Part shown: positions 34,038-45,676 of the stretch, in pieces | Numbering within the stretch: the stretch's first letter is position 1 | How the letters are laid out: each line of letters opens with the position of its first letter | Assembly (NCBI GenBank): GCA_951394405.1 | Contig: OX596338.1 | Coordinates: forward strand, 2,480,001 to 2,544,000 | Reading direction: 5' to 3' | Length of the DNA stretch: 64,000 nucleotides | Source: Coprinellus micaceus | Taxonomy: Eukaryota > Basidiomycota > Agaricomycetes > Agaricales > Psathyrellaceae | Made by a program: the position numbers and the translations under genes | Notes under the pieces: generated by a model | Seen by the model: the letters and a program-made list of their open reading frames with translations, nothing else | The model's database searches: none | What the model was told of the DNA's origin: nothing

Positions 34038-35535
34038 ATGGTCAAGGAAACGTAAGTCGCACCCTCGCACCCCATCCACATCGTGCTCATCGTCCAAAGA
34101 AAATTTTACGATCTCCTCGACGTCGCCCCCAATGCCTCTGAGGCAGAGCTCAAAAAGGCCTATCGCAAGAAGTGCGTGCCACTCTTCTGTTCCTCGCCCT
34201 GCGTTGGAGGATATTGACCTCGCTGTCTCCAATATAGGGCCCTCAGGCTGCATCCCGACAAGGGCGGCGACCCCGAGCTCTTCAAGGAGGTGACCCATGC
34301 GTACGTCCAACCCCGATGGATCGCTTGCCCACCACTCCACCTCACATCGAATCCTCGACAGATACGAAATCCTCTCCGATTCTCAGAAACGCTCCATATA
34401 CGATGCCCGGGGGGAGGCTGGTCTCTCAGAGCAGGGTGGATTTGGAGCTGGCATGGATCCCCAGGTACGCCCCATCCTGGATGCTGTTATCCGCACACTA
34501 TCTTACTCTGCACTTTCTCTGTCTCTCATAGGATTTGTTCAGTCAGCTCTTTGGGGGAGGAGGAGGCTTTTTCGGCGGCGGCGGAGGACCAGGACGACAG
34601 GCCGGACCCCGCAGAACAAAGGATCTCGTCCATCGCGTCCATGTATCCCTCGAAGACCTCTACAAGGGCAAGACCACCAAGCTCGCGCTCACTCGCAACG
34701 TCATTTGCGTCAAGTGCAAGGGAAAGGGCGGAAAGGATGGCGCTGTCCGGACGTGTGGGACCTGTAATGGTCGGGGTATCAAGGTTACACTGCGCCAGAT
34801 GGGTCCTATGATCCAGCAGATGCAGAGCCCTTGCGACGAGTGCTCAGGCTCGGGCGAGATTATCAACCTCAAGGATCGGTGTACCAACTGCAAGGGCAAG
34901 AAGGTCGTGCCCGAGAAGAAGATCTTGGAGGTGCATGTCAACAAGGGGATGAAAGGCGGCCAGACGGTTACTTTTAATGGCGAGAGCGACCAGACGCCAG
35001 GTGCGGAGCCAGGGGACGTCGTTATCGTCATCGAGGAGAAACCTCACAATCAATTCCAACGACAAGACAACGACCTTATCACCTCGGTGGAGATCGACCT
35101 CCTGACTGCCCTCGGGGGCGGTCAGTTTGCCATCAAGCACCTCGATGACCGGGTTCTCGTTGTCACCCTCGTCCCTGGTGAGATCATCAAGGATGGTGAG
35201 TCCGATTTTGCAATTTAGATTCAAACAAGTTCGTTGACGATGTGGCAATAGGCGATCTCAAGGTCATCCATGGTCAAGGTATGCCTTCACTCCGTCACCA
35301 CGAACCCGGAGACCTCTACGTCAAGCTCGCTGTCAAGTTTCCCGAACACATTGACCCCGCCCTCATTCACCACCTCGAGGCAGTTCTCCCTCCCCGGAAA
35401 CCCATGGAAACCATCCACGGTGACGTCGAAGAGGTCGTCCTCGCCGAGCCCGAGCACAGGCGGCGACCAGACCTGAACGAAGACAGCATGGACGAGGACC
35501 ACGACGAGCCGCGTGTGCAGTGTGGTAACCAGTAA
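34038..35535 (+). CDS. Class A DnaJ (Hsp40) co-chaperone, Ydj1-like
   Basis: Seen: about six exons giving roughly 400 residues. The first is MVKET; intron 34052-34099 leads to KFYDLLDVAPNASEAELKKA. The J domain has the HPD motif (LRLHPDKGGDPELFK) and HAYEILSDSQKRSIYD. A Gly/Phe region follows (FGGGGGFFGGGGG). Four zinc-binding CxxCxGxG modules come next: CVKCKGKG, CGTCNGRG, CDECSGSG, CTNCKGKK. The C-terminal substrate domains include DLKVIHGQGMPSLRHHEPGD. The end is VQCGNQ. Known: Ydj1 stimulates Hsp70 ATPase and delivers clients; yeast Ydj1 ends in CASQ and is farnesylated for membrane attachment. Inferred: CGNQ serves the same purpose here. The gene converges on the UPF0538 gene. Confidence 0.95.
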
Positions 35536-35768
35536 TTTGGTTATCGTTTAGATATACTATCATCGTCACCCACTTAGGATTGGATTTGTGCAACGCTAGC
35601 TTCGCTTTCCATCATTCGCTGTCCTTCATTTTTTTTTCTTTCCATCCCAATCTCTCACGACGACCACCACACACTCGACCTCTTGCATTCCTAGATTTCC
35701 ATTGTACGTTGATACACTTGGTTGTGCACTAATACCTATCACATTCGCCCGCATTGCCCACTACCGTT

Positions 35769-36411
35769 CTAGCATGCCCAGCTGGTCTGTTCGGGACGTT
35801 TAGTCTGTATGTATCTGGAAGACTCTCGTAACCGTACCTCGGGATTCTGTTTGAATGCATCGTAATCTCCCCTGTTGAAGAAGCTCACTTCGGTCTCGTT
35901 TTCTGGTGCCAAGTTAGATAGATGGCGATTAGTTGAAAAGCAGAGGGGACGAACCGAATCCAAGCTCCTCCAGCGTCTTGTGCTCGTCACCCAATATCCA
36001 ATCGTCGTGGTCAAGGTTGATGATGAGATTTTGGGTCTAGGGATGGGGAAATCATCGTGCTCAGCTTGGCCCTGGATGTCAAGGCGGACCCCATTCTTGA
36101 TGTACCTTGGCGCCATGGGCTTTGGTGTAGAGTTTAATGGTATCGAGCTGCACGTTCTTGTAGGGCTTCCAACCGGGTTGGATTTGCACAGCTTCAACAC
36201 ACGCAATTTGCATGGGCCGTAAGACGGAGAACGGTGCTATATACGTACCTTGCCTCGCTCTTTCCTTCAGCTGCCGAACCGTAGTTTCGACGAGATTCAC
36301 GTCGTGCAGAACGAGACTCTTTTCCGTTCTGTAGGTGAAAGACTTGATGATCCGGACAGTGAGCGTCGCAGAGGTCTTTGGCTTCGTCTGGCTCGTAAGG
36401 GTGTCAGCCAT
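35769..36411 (-). CDS. UPF0538 (C2orf76 homolog) protein
   Basis: Seen: five minus-strand exons give 143 residues: MADTLTSQTKPKTSATLTVR at the start, FTYRTEKSLVLHDVNLVETT, WKPYKNVQLDTIKLYTKAHG, TQNLIINLDHDDWIL, KTLEELGFENETEVSFFNRG and the C-terminal KRPEQTSWAC. Known: UPF0538 proteins are small, conserved from fungi to humans and of unknown function; the TVRxIKSFxYR opening, the NLIINLDHDDWIL block and the FFNRGDYxxFKxNPE end are their hallmarks. The exon layout closes in phase with short introns. Nothing in the neighbourhood points to a role. Confidence 0.88.
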
Positions 36412-36997
36412 GGCTGGTTTCTCTGTCGTATAGGGTAAAGGAGTTGAATGCTATGAGAGAGAGAGAGAACATGATGGTGAAGCGGAAAGATGTGGATCAG
36501 GATCTAATCTTATCTGCGGCTGGGCATGGATGCCTCTTGGACCGCTACCCCCATCAGAGTCGTCTCATTCAATTCCAAGTCCCCTCCTTCCCCAAGCAGC
36601 ACCGTCAAGTTCCCACCGGGGCTTCCATGATCAGTTGGACTCTTGGACCCCCTCACCCATGACCGCATGCAATGTCTGCCGTGCTCTTGCCAGGCCCCGT
36701 CCGACGGTGCACCATGACTACAGGAGTACTTATGGGCATACAAGCCTCCCACTAACCCCCGTCATCTGGCTTCTTTTTGGTTCTTCGGACTCAGGGCCTC
36801 TCAGGGTAGCTTTGGGGAAGCATTTTCAAGGCGAGTGTTTCCGAGATATCGCCGCGTAGGTGACTTACCCCGCATTTCGTTTTGAGATCAGGGACCTCCA
36901 CAGGCAGTATTTTATAAAGGGCCCCAATGAAGATGTACCTGAAGCTATATCCCCCCCCCTTTCCCTCCTTTCCCGACCCTGTTCGTCACCCTGAATC
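36412..36997. promoter_or_regulatory. Divergent promoter region of UPF0538 and GH3 genes
   Basis: No gene lies in these 586 bases. For the plus-strand GH3 gene a TATA box (tttataaagg, 36911-36920) stands about 80 bp before the ATG at 36998. The part near 36450 contains GA-rich repeats (gagagagaga). Confidence 0.5.
36911..36918 (+). promoter_or_regulatory. TATA box of the GH3 gene
   Basis: tttataaa about 80 bp upstream of the ATG at 36998, in the expected orientation and spacing. Confidence 0.45.
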
Positions 36998-39900
36998 ATG
37001 GCCCTGTCGAGCAATCTGGGCATGAAGCGATCGTTCTTGACAGCGGACGTTGAGCAGGTAGCTAAAAGGCTCAAGGTCGAGGAGAAGATTTCGCTGCTCG
37101 GTGCCCCTAACTGGTGGAACACCTCAAGTGTCCCGAGGTTGGAGATTCCGTCCGTCAGGATGAGCGATGGTCCCAACGTATACTTTTGCATCCCCCTGCG
37201 CCGTTTGGTCTCTGACGAGATAGACAGGGTGTTCGGGGATCTTCGCATTTCGTGCCAACCCCGGCACAATGCTTGCCTGTACGTGAAACCTTCCCTGTGT
37301 ACCCGAGCTCCTTTTTCAACGGAGGGATACAACCCCCCAGTGCGCAACCTCTCTGGCTTCGACCTTCGATCCGGACATGATTTACCAAGCTGGTGTGTAT
37401 CTTGCCCAAGAGGCGAAAATCAAGTCTTCAACCGTGTTGCTTGCCCCGACCTGCAACATCCAGCGCACCCCGCTCGGTGGACGATCATTCGAATCCTTCT
37501 CGGAGGATCCTTTCCTCTCCGGTACGTATGCCGCCCCTACAGCCGTTTCCCAAACGCCCGTGTGATTTACGCGACGGATGCTGTAGGTATTATGAGCGCG
37601 GCAATTGTGAACGGACTCCAATCCGAAGGCGTTTCAGCGAGTGGGTTTCATTATTTACTTTCTTATCAAAACCCTGCATGAGTTGACGCCATCCCTGCCT
37701 TGGCAGCTATCAAGCACTTTGTGTGCAACGACCAGGAGCATGAGCGGACCGCTGCTGACGCTGTTGTCTCCGAAAGAGCTCTCAGGGAGATATACCTGTA
37801 CCCGTGAGTCCTATGGAGACCCCACAGATTCACTTGCTTATTTATACCAGGTTCATGTGGGCCCAGAAGCATGCGAAGCCTGGGGCGTTTATGACCGCCT
37901 ACGGTCGCCTGAAAGGCACCCATGTTTCGGAGAGTCATGAACTCCTCCAGGGCATCCTGCGAGACGAGTGGCAATTTGATGGCGTTGTCATCAGCGATTG
38001 GTAGGCAGAGCATTCCATTCAACCTCACCCAATTTTGAGCCTATCTCTTTGCAATAGGTTCGGGACGTATGGCGTCGATGGAGCACTCAACGCAGGCATG
38101 GATCTCGAGATGCCTGGCCCTCCCCGTTGGCGCACTCCCCTCCTTGTTCTTCACACTCTAAGCGCTCAGAAGGTCCTCATGCCCACCATTAACGAGCGTG
38201 TGGTCAACCTCCTCAAGTTCGTTCAGCGTCAGGCAAATCTGAACCCAGAAGTTGTATACGGAGACGGAGAGGAACGCTCGCGAGATAGCCCTGAGATGCG
38301 GAGCTTCTGTAGGAAATTGGCTGCGGAAGGGATCGTGTTGCTAAAGAACGAGGGTGGTGTATTACCGCTTGGGGGGCAAGAGAAAGTTGGGCAGAAGAAG
38401 AAGATTTTAGTGACGGGGGCGAATGTACATGCCAATGTGATCTCTGGAGGTGGGTCGGCACAGCTGAAACCGACCTATATCGCGAGGCCGCTGGACACGA
38501 TTCGGGACGCGGCTGGGGAGGACTACGAGGTCAACTACACCGTGGGGTGCTACGGTAAGTCTAGCGACCTTATGGAGGATATTGGCTCATGAAGGGTCTT
38601 ATGCAGCGCACAAGTACCTTCCAACCTTGGAAAGCAAATTAACCACACCATCCGGTCAGCCAGGGTGGCTTTGCACCTTCTATAGTCACGATGAGGCTGG
38701 TATGCCAGCAATTGAAGTCCATTCGGTTGCTTTGAACGATACACGGGTCAAGTTGAACGACTTCCTCCCTGCGGGTTTGACGAAGGAGTGGACTATCAAG
38801 CTGAATGGTATCTTGAATCCAGATACTTCCGGGCCATTTGAGTTTGGTCTGACAGTTGCTGGTCGTGCCAAGCTGTGGCTTGATGACACACTCACGATTG
38901 ACAACTGGACGAAGCAGACTCCGGGAGACTTCTTTTACGGGTAGGTCAACACCGTTCGCTGTCCCGAGCCTCAAATTGACCTCGTCGGTTAGTCAAGGGA
39001 CTGTGGAAGAGAAGGCGACCGTCGAATTGGTTGTTGGGAAGTCCGTTCACGTGCGCGTCGAGTACACCAATACTGGCCCTCCCGAGGACGATGCAAATGG
39101 AGAGCAACGCCTTTCTCAGCCAGCCCTGATGAAGGGAGTGCGCTTGGGCGGTTGCCCAAAAGTGGATGGGGACGAGGCGATTGCACAGGCCGCCACCTTG
39201 GCGAAGGAGTCTGATGTTGTGGTCGTTATTGTTGGGTTGTCTCCCGAGTGGGAGAGCGAGGGGTTCGACAGACCTTCGCTGGAGCTGCCTGGGAGACAGA
39301 ACGAGTTGATTCTCCGCTTGGCGGAGGTGAATACAAATGTCGTCGTGGTGATTCAATGCGTAGGTTTCTTTCGACTCTACAGCAGTCAAGTCTTCTCATT
39401 ATTTGATCACCTAGGGATCTGCTGTCTCGATGCCTTGGGTTAGTCAGGTTGCAGGGATTCTCCAGACCTGGTACTCAGGAAACGAAGTTGGAAACGCGCT
39501 GGCGGATGTCCTATTCGGAAAGGTTAACCCCGCAGGCCGCCTCCCAATTACGCTGCCGGCCAAAGAACAGGACATACCTGCGCATCTCAACGACAAGTCG
39601 GAGAATGGTCAGATTCAGTGAGTTGACACCTGCCTCTTCTCTAAAGGGCCGAGGACTCTGATGGAGTAAAATCGCATAGCTATCGCGAAGATTTGTTTGT
39701 GGGCTACAAGTATTTCCAGGCTCGTGCCGTGAAACCGCTCTTTCCCTTTGGGTAAGCTCGTCTCTGTTCCGGGAGTTAAAATCGATTCCAACGCGTGTCT
39801 TCAGATTCGGACTATCGTACACCACGTTCGAATTTGATAGCCTGGCGGTCAGTCCAGTCGGGGCTGAGGTCAAAGAGGCGGACTCCCTCAAGGTGCAGGC

Positions 39901-40219
39901 GGAAGTAACTATCAAGAACACTGGCGACCGTGTTGGATCCGAAGTCGTGCAACTCTACGTCTCCTCGCCATCGATCACCCTTACAACCCCGAAATACCAA
40001 CTCCGCGGCGTAGCAAAGGTGAAGGAACTGGCGCCAGGCGCTACTGCAAAGGCCAATCTGGAGCTGGACAAGTATGCCTTCGCATACTGGGATGCGATCT
40101 CGCACCAGTGGAAGGTCGTGCCTGGGGTGTACGAATTGCATGTCGGGGATTGCAGCGACAACTTGGTGGTTACTGGGAAGGTGGAGATTGGACGAGAATA
40201 TAGCTGGAGGGGGCTTTAA
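36998..40219 (+). CDS. GH3 beta-glucosidase with PA14 insert, no signal peptide
   Basis: Seen: a gene with about twelve exons and roughly 850 residues, from [20 protein letters not shown] to [11 protein letters not shown]3 N-domain landmarks: [26 protein letters not shown] joined to GVRGS across an intron, [20 protein letters not shown] and the nucleophile loop GVVISDWFGTYG. The C-domain has [20 protein letters not shown] and the acid/base region [20 protein letters not shown]14 module lies between ([30 protein letters not shown]). A fibronectin III-like domain ends the protein ([16 protein letters not shown]). Known: GH3/PA14 enzymes such as Kluyveromyces BglI cleave terminal beta-glucose from cellobiose or glucosides. 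No signal peptide is visible, so an intracellular enzyme acting on imported disaccharides is inferred. Confidence 0.93.
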
Positions 40220-40533
40220 AGGAGAGGAAAATGATAGAAGTATAAAATATGGACTTGTGTTGAGAACTCGCGGAATTGCTGGAGTAATGAGGGAGCGGGC
40301 GGGCCCGATTCACTGCCGAAAGAATCACTCGCTGTTGAGAATAGAGGTGAGACGGAATCCGTCGTGGGAGGTTCCCGCTGCCAAGGGCTGCCTCGACAAA
40401 CGCCTCCTTGGACCAGGCTACCGTTGTTTATCGCTTCACGTTGTTCCGACAGGGATTTTGTAGCCCTAAGGCGGGGTACTTGACTGGGTGCATCAATTCT
40501 GATTGGCCTTGCAGCCTGTTTAGGCCAGCCACT
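40220..40533. other. Intergenic between GH3 and COG4
   Basis: No gene is seen in these 314 bases between two same-strand genes. It contains the GH3 3' flank and the COG4 promoter. Confidence 0.5.
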
Positions 40534-43208
40534 ATGTCTTCTCCCAACTCCTCATCGAACACGACGACATCGACGCGCAAGAATCCCCGAGACTTAACGA
40601 CCCTCGCAGAAATCTTGTCATGCCTCTCATCGTACCAATCCGAAGAAGCAGAACTCTCGAAGAGCTTGACCAACTTGTTGAATGACCGGGAGCCAATCGT
40701 GGGGTCACTGACGAGGCTGAGACTGCTGATCCCCGTGTTAGACGAGAGCAGGGAGGAGGCTGGCATGCTGTGTGAACGCGTTGGCGCAACGGCGAAGACT
40801 GCGGAGAGAGTTGGGAGCAGGGTGAGGAGCTTGGATGAAGAAATGGGGAGGGTCAGGGAAGCTGGGGAGCGGGTTGGAATGGTCATGGAGCTCAAGGCGT
40901 GTCTATGCTTTCACGAGATTGTAGCAAGCCACTGAGACGTGCGTTTCAGTCGTCCTTAGCAGCTCTTCAGGCCGCCATCGATGCACAGGATTGGGAGAGT
41001 GCAACCACACACTGCGCGAAAGCAATGTCACTACCCCCCGATGTGGTATCGGGTCCCTTTGCTGGAAGTGCCGTAGTACGTCGCCACCTCTACTTTTGGC
41101 TTCACAATGTCGATTCACTTGACGTTGCAGCCCACATCAGAAAGTCATCTTCCGCCAGCGCAGACCCTACAACTGCAAAGAGAGAAACTCCTGGATATTT
41201 TCCGTCAGAAGTTTGACGAGGCTTCACGATCAAGAGATTCAACCGCAACGACGCGGTTTTTCAAGCTGTTTCCAGCGGTCGGATGGGAAGCAGAAGGGCT
41301 TGAAGCATATGCCGCGTTCGTTGTGGATCTCGTTCGAATACGCGCCCCGGCGTCCGCGAAGAGTAAGTCTCCGAACCGGAGCACCTGGGGAGTGCCTGAC
41401 CGTTCTCCAGCGTCGTCACCGTTATACTATATCACCGCCCTCACGGCGCTCTTCGAGAGCATTGCGATGATCGTGGACCAACACCAACCTGTCGTAGAGA
41501 AGTACTATGGCCGCGGGAAAATGCGTTTGGTGGTGCAGCGTCTACTAGAAGAGGCAGACCGTGTCACTAAGACGTTGCGGACCAACTGGGAAGAGGATCG
41601 GTCGATAAAGCGGAAGGTAAGGGCGTACGGTTCTAGTCCCTCTCGCGCTGCATTCCTGAATGTCGGACGGTGAATTGTAGCTTGGTGAGATACTGAGCAA
41701 CCCTCCGGTGACGCTGTTGTCTTTGAACCAGAGGAAGGCGCAGACACAGGTGGATGAGAATGCCATTGATCCTAGGGAAATTGACAAGGTCCTGTCGGAG
41801 GTGGCGGGTATGATTGGAAGATGGAATTTGTTCAGGAAGTTCGTCATGGAGGCATTGACGGTGAGGCTCTTCGTGTCACCTCCAATACGCACTCGAAGCT
41901 CACCCATTTCAGGACGATACGTCGAGCGAATCTGAAGAGGGCGCTGAACCATTGGAAAGCGCCTCATCGCAAGATACCTCTCTGATTGATACGACCGCCT
42001 CACACCAGCTCTTCGAAGACCTCGTCACGATGTATTTTATCCCTTTTCAGGTGTGGTACACGCGCACCGTCATCGACAAAGCCCACCGCATTGCGTCTCC
42101 CGATCCCACAGCAAGCCCTATGGCCACAACCGGTCCCGACGACGTGTTCTATATCCTCAAGTCGGTTGTGGCAAGACTTCTGTCAACAGGCTCGGTGACC
42201 TGTACCACGAAAATGGTCGAGCAGTTGAGAGATATTGTGGAGAGGGATTATGTTGGGGTATATAAGAGGAAGTTGGATGATGTGTACAAGAACCCAGCCG
42301 GGCAGGGCGGAGTGAGGTCGGACAAGGGAGAGAGGGAGAGTAGGCTGTCCTTCATTGTAAGTGTTGTCCCAGCTTTCAAGATCCTGTTTTGGGTGCTGAC
42401 ACAGTGTTGCGGTAGACTCTGCTGAACGACTTGGACCTTTCTGCGTCACATCTCGAGAGGCTAAGCCTGGATTTGTCGGAGAATATGTCTGTTGGGCAGC
42501 ATTTCCTGGAGAAGGACCAGGTCGATGTGAAGAAGACGATTGCAGGGATGTCGAGCCAGACAAACAAGTTCAAGGCAACGCTTCGGGTACGAACAACCCC
42601 GGCACCTCCCGCACTCGAGACTGACTATTCCCTTCCAGGCTGGTCTCGAGCAGCTATTCAACCAACTGATGCGACCACGACTGCGAACATTCATTCCCGA
42701 CGTATACAAAGACATTTCCTACATCTTGGACGAACAAGGGTACTCGACAGCGGAGTATCAGGACTTCGTTCGCAAGCGGTTCATCAAGGGATGGGAACAG
42801 CTCATGGACGGGTACAAGGACGTCTTCTCAGAGGGCAACTACCGCATGTTCTTTGGGCTTACGCTCGACATCATCATTCGTCCCTGGGAGAAGTATGTCG
42901 TATCCCTGCGGTTCACGGAGCTTGGCGCAATTCGCTTCGATAGAGACCTCCGGGGTGTGACGAACTATTTGAGCTCCCAGACGGCGTTCGGGGATGTGAG
43001 GGAGAAATTCTTACGGTTGCAGCAGATCTCGACGCTTCTGAATTTGGATGGGGTATGTCATTTTGGATTTTATTATTATCATAGAGTGTTATAAGAAACT
43101 AACACCACGGTGCAGGAGGAGGACGTTGAGGAGTTCTACAATGGCTCAGGTATTACTTGGAAGTTGACTGCCCAGGAGGCGGGTGCGATTGTAGGCTTGA
43201 AAGTATGA
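40534..43208 (+). CDS. COG4: Conserved oligomeric Golgi complex subunit 4 (COG4)
   Basis: Seen: about nine exons, roughly 750 residues, from MSSPNSSSNTTTSTRKNPRD to the end TAQEAGAIVGLKV. The N-terminus is a coiled coil (YQSEEAELSKSLTNLLNDRE; AKTAERVGSRVRSLDEEMGR). Family landmarks follow: QAAIDAQDWESATTHCAKAM, FKLFPAVGWEAEGLEAYAAF, ITALTALFESIAMIVDQHQP, VVEKYYGRGKMRLVVQRLLE, LDLSASHLERLSLDLSENM, RPRLRTFIPDVYKDISYILD and RVLRLQQISTLLNL-like text near the end. Known: COG4 is an essential lobe-A subunit of the COG tether, which captures retrograde vesicles at the Golgi and binds SNARE/Sly1. Acts at the cytosolic Golgi face. All exons are open and in phase. It converges on the VPS2 gene, with 132 bp between stops. 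Confidence 0.92.
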
Positions 43209-43340
43209 ATCTAATAATGTCCAGTGGTACTCCAAAAATTCGGACCGAAAGCAGTACAGAAGAGATATACGGAAATAATAATGTTACAGCACGAAAGGGT
43301 ATTCAAAGGAACTCGAGTCATCTGGATCTTCAGCTTGCAA

Positions 43341-44342
43341 TCATGTTTTCCGGAGCGCGTCCAAACGTGCTTGTAGGGCGTCCTCGTCCGACATGCCTCC
43401 GCCGCCGCCACTGGTACCTCCAGAGGTGTCATTGCTGGATGGACCTCCACCTTCGCCCAGAGCGACGGGACGGCGGTCTGCCAGAGGCGTAGACTGGGCG
43501 GCAATACCAGTTGGTGCGTCCGTGAGCTAGTTCGAGAATGGACTGGTGTCAGAGCTCTCAGGCTCAACGCAGAGTGTGGGGTTCGCACCTGTTGTGAGAG
43601 GCTGACACCGATCTCGTCGAGTACTTCTTTCAAAATCTTGTCGCCCTCCTCCTCCTCGTCCTCAAGATCATCCTCCATAACATCATCCACAGCGTCAGAC
43701 ATCATTTCCTCCTTCATGTCCATCATTGAGCTCTCCTTCTCGAAGTCGTTCATAATCTTCTGGATTGCGGGGAGATTGAGGCCTCGGTTCATCGACGCCA
43801 TAGCCTGGATGGATAGAGGGGAAAGGGAGGGTTAATTGGTGTGGAAAAGTGAGTGAAGAAAGGAGGGACCGTACCCTCGTAGCACCACGCATCGCTTCGG
43901 CCATTTGTTGGTTACTCCTCAGTGTCTGTATTCGCAGCCCGACGGCCTGGAGCTGTGTGCGCATTTGATAGAACTTCTGAACATATCTCCGGGTCCTGAC
44001 GAGATCCTTAGCCATGACTTTGCAGGCATTCTGGGGAGATCGAGCGACAGGGGGAGAAGTGGGTCGGTGGTTTGAGCCGGGCCACGGAGGATAGGTCAGA
44101 CAGAGAGGGACGAACGAGTTGACCGGACTTTGCACTCTTCTTGATGTCCATGATAAGCTTCTTTTCGCTCTGCTCGAGCTTGGTACGTTCCCGGTCCAGC
44201 TCCCGCTGCGCTTTCGTGAGGGCCCGTTGGTGTTGGCGTAGACGCTCCGCTGGCGTGACGCTCCGCCCGAATAGCATTTCCTACTCGAAGTTAGTAGGCG
44301 TCCAACATGGTAGGGGCATGGCGGACGTACTACAATGTTCAT
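43341..44342 (-). CDS. VPS2: ESCRT-III subunit VPS2/CHMP2
   Basis: Seen: about five minus-strand exons, roughly 230 residues. The tiny first exon is MNIV (44342), joined to EMLFGRSVTPAERLRQHQRA. Then come ELDRERTKLEQSEKKLIMDI, NACKVMAKDLVRTRRYVQKF, AVGLRIQTLRSNQQMAEAMR and AMASMNRGLNLPAIQKIMND. The acidic linker EEMMSDAVDDVMEDDLEDEE follows. The C-terminus SDEDALQARLDALRKT is a MIT-interacting motif (MIM1). Known: Vps2/CHMP2 caps Snf7 filaments and recruits the Vps4 ATPase through the MIM, driving membrane scission at endosomes, the nuclear envelope and elsewhere. The charge switch from basic N-terminal to acidic C-terminal half is as expected. The gene is divergent from the AN1-finger gene over about 108 bp. 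Confidence 0.95.
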
Positions 44343-44450
44343 GGTGAGTTCCGGGAATAGGTGGTGAGGGACAAGGTGAAAGCGGTGATCGCTGCGCGCG
44401 ATCCGTTGTGCTGCTGCTCAGCCCCAGATCATGGCATCACTCACAGCTTG

Positions 44451-45404
44451 ATGTCGGACCTCCTCCAGGTTGGCGCTCAATGCTCCTTATCTTCTTGCAA
44501 CGTCAACGACTTCCTGCCTATAACCTGCAAATGCGGCCAAATCTTCTGCAGGGGCCATATTCTACCTGATGCCCATGCTTGCACAGCTGTGGTGACATCC
44601 ACCGGAGCTAGTGCTCAATCCGGAGGGGATGAGAAGGAGAGGCTACGCCGATGCGATGTTAAAGAGTGCAACAAGCCAACGCTCTTCGCGTTTACGACAA
44701 ACGTGGAGAGGGAGACGTGTGAGAAGTGCCGCAAGGCCTTTTGCGTCGAGTGCGTCGTCCGCCTCTTTGACCTTCCGATCTCGATTAACGTCACAGCGAT
44801 ATGCGAACTTAAACATTCTAGCCACCGATATCCCGATGCTCACTCTTGCACACTCCCTCCTGGCTTCATTCTGTCCTCTTCTACTTCTACAGCCCGTGCT
44901 GTTCTTGAGAAGAACTTTGGGCCCAATCTCGTGGCGTCATCCTCACGGGCGTCTAAACCAAGGATGTCCTCGTACCACAAGAAAACCCCACCAACCGACC
45001 CCATAAAGCTTACTCAATACCTCAAAGTGCGACTCATGAAGATGCGGCATAGTGCAGTTCCTGCAGACACGAAGGATACACCTGGGTCAGTGCCTCAGGA
45101 CCTGAGATTAGTAGTTGATGTCTCGTATGAGGGGCAGGAGAAGGCTTTTTGGTTTAAGAAGGGTGTGCCAACAGGGAAGGCGGTTGACCTTTTAGCATCC
45201 CAGTTCAAGGTCTCCTCTTACAAGGTGCATGCTATTCAAACCAGCTTGATGCACCACTCACTGATGATAGTGCATGTTAACCAGACAATTACACTGATCA
45301 AGCCAGGCTCAAATAATCAAGTTGTGATTCTGCGCAATGACCACCCCCTAGCAGACCAAGTCACAGATGGTGAACCATTAGTCCTCAATGTTTCAATGGA
45401 CTGA
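44451..45404 (+). CDS. AN1-type zinc-finger protein, CUZ1/ZFAND1-like
   Basis: Seen: start at MSDLLQVGAQCSLSSCNVND (44451), close to the first finger; an upstream in-frame ATG at 44361 lies near the VPS2 start and is less likely. Finger one: CSLSSCNVNDFLPITCKCG, CRGH, DAHAC. Finger two: CDVKEC, CEKCRKAFC, then VDHRYPDAHSC across the intron 44750-44821. That intron is 72 nt and lacks stops, so an unspliced reading destroys the CxxHx5HxC end of finger two. The C-terminal 170 residues form a ubiquitin-like domain (VVDVSYEGQEKAFWFKKGVP; LIKPGSNNQVVILRNDHPL). Known: Cuz1/ZFAND1 brings Cdc48 and the proteasome together, notably under arsenite stress, and clears stress granules. Protein length about 293 residues. 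Confidence 0.88.
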   Translation: MSDLLQVGAQCSLSSCNVNDFLPITCKCGQIFCRGHILPDAHACTAVVTSTGASAQSGGDEKERLRRCDVKECNKPTLFAFTTNVERETCEKCRKAFCVECVVRLFDLPISINVTAICELKHSSHRYPDAHSCTLPPGFILSSSTSTARAVLEKNFGPNLVASSSRASKPRMSSYHKKTPPTDPIKLTQYLKVRLMKMRHSAVPADTKDTPGSVPQDLRLVVDVSYEGQEKAFWFKKGVPTGKAVDLLASQFKVSSYKVHAIQTSLMHHSLMIVHVNQTITLIKPGSNNQVVILRNDHPLADQVTDGEPLVLNVSMD

Positions 45405-45676
45405 ATGATGTATAAAATCTCAAAAGAACCTGAAACTATTACAGTGTTCTCACACTCCTTGAGACAAAGACCAATAACTTGTGTATTTCTTTGGTATTTC
45501 TTACCTGATAGATGTCATTCTTGTACACAAATCTAGAACATAACTGAACACATTTCTCTGAAATATCGGGCTATTTGGACAAGGGTCTATAGAGCTCTGT
45601 ATGACAGAAACACTTCAGAAAAGATGGGTTTCATGATGAACACAACTTTTTAGCATGGAAATATGTCTTTTCAGCA
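45405..45676. other. 3' flank of the AN1-finger gene; start of the repeat island
   Basis: AT-rich sequence without a gene. It marks the change from dense host genes to transposon-derived sequence. Confidence 0.5.
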
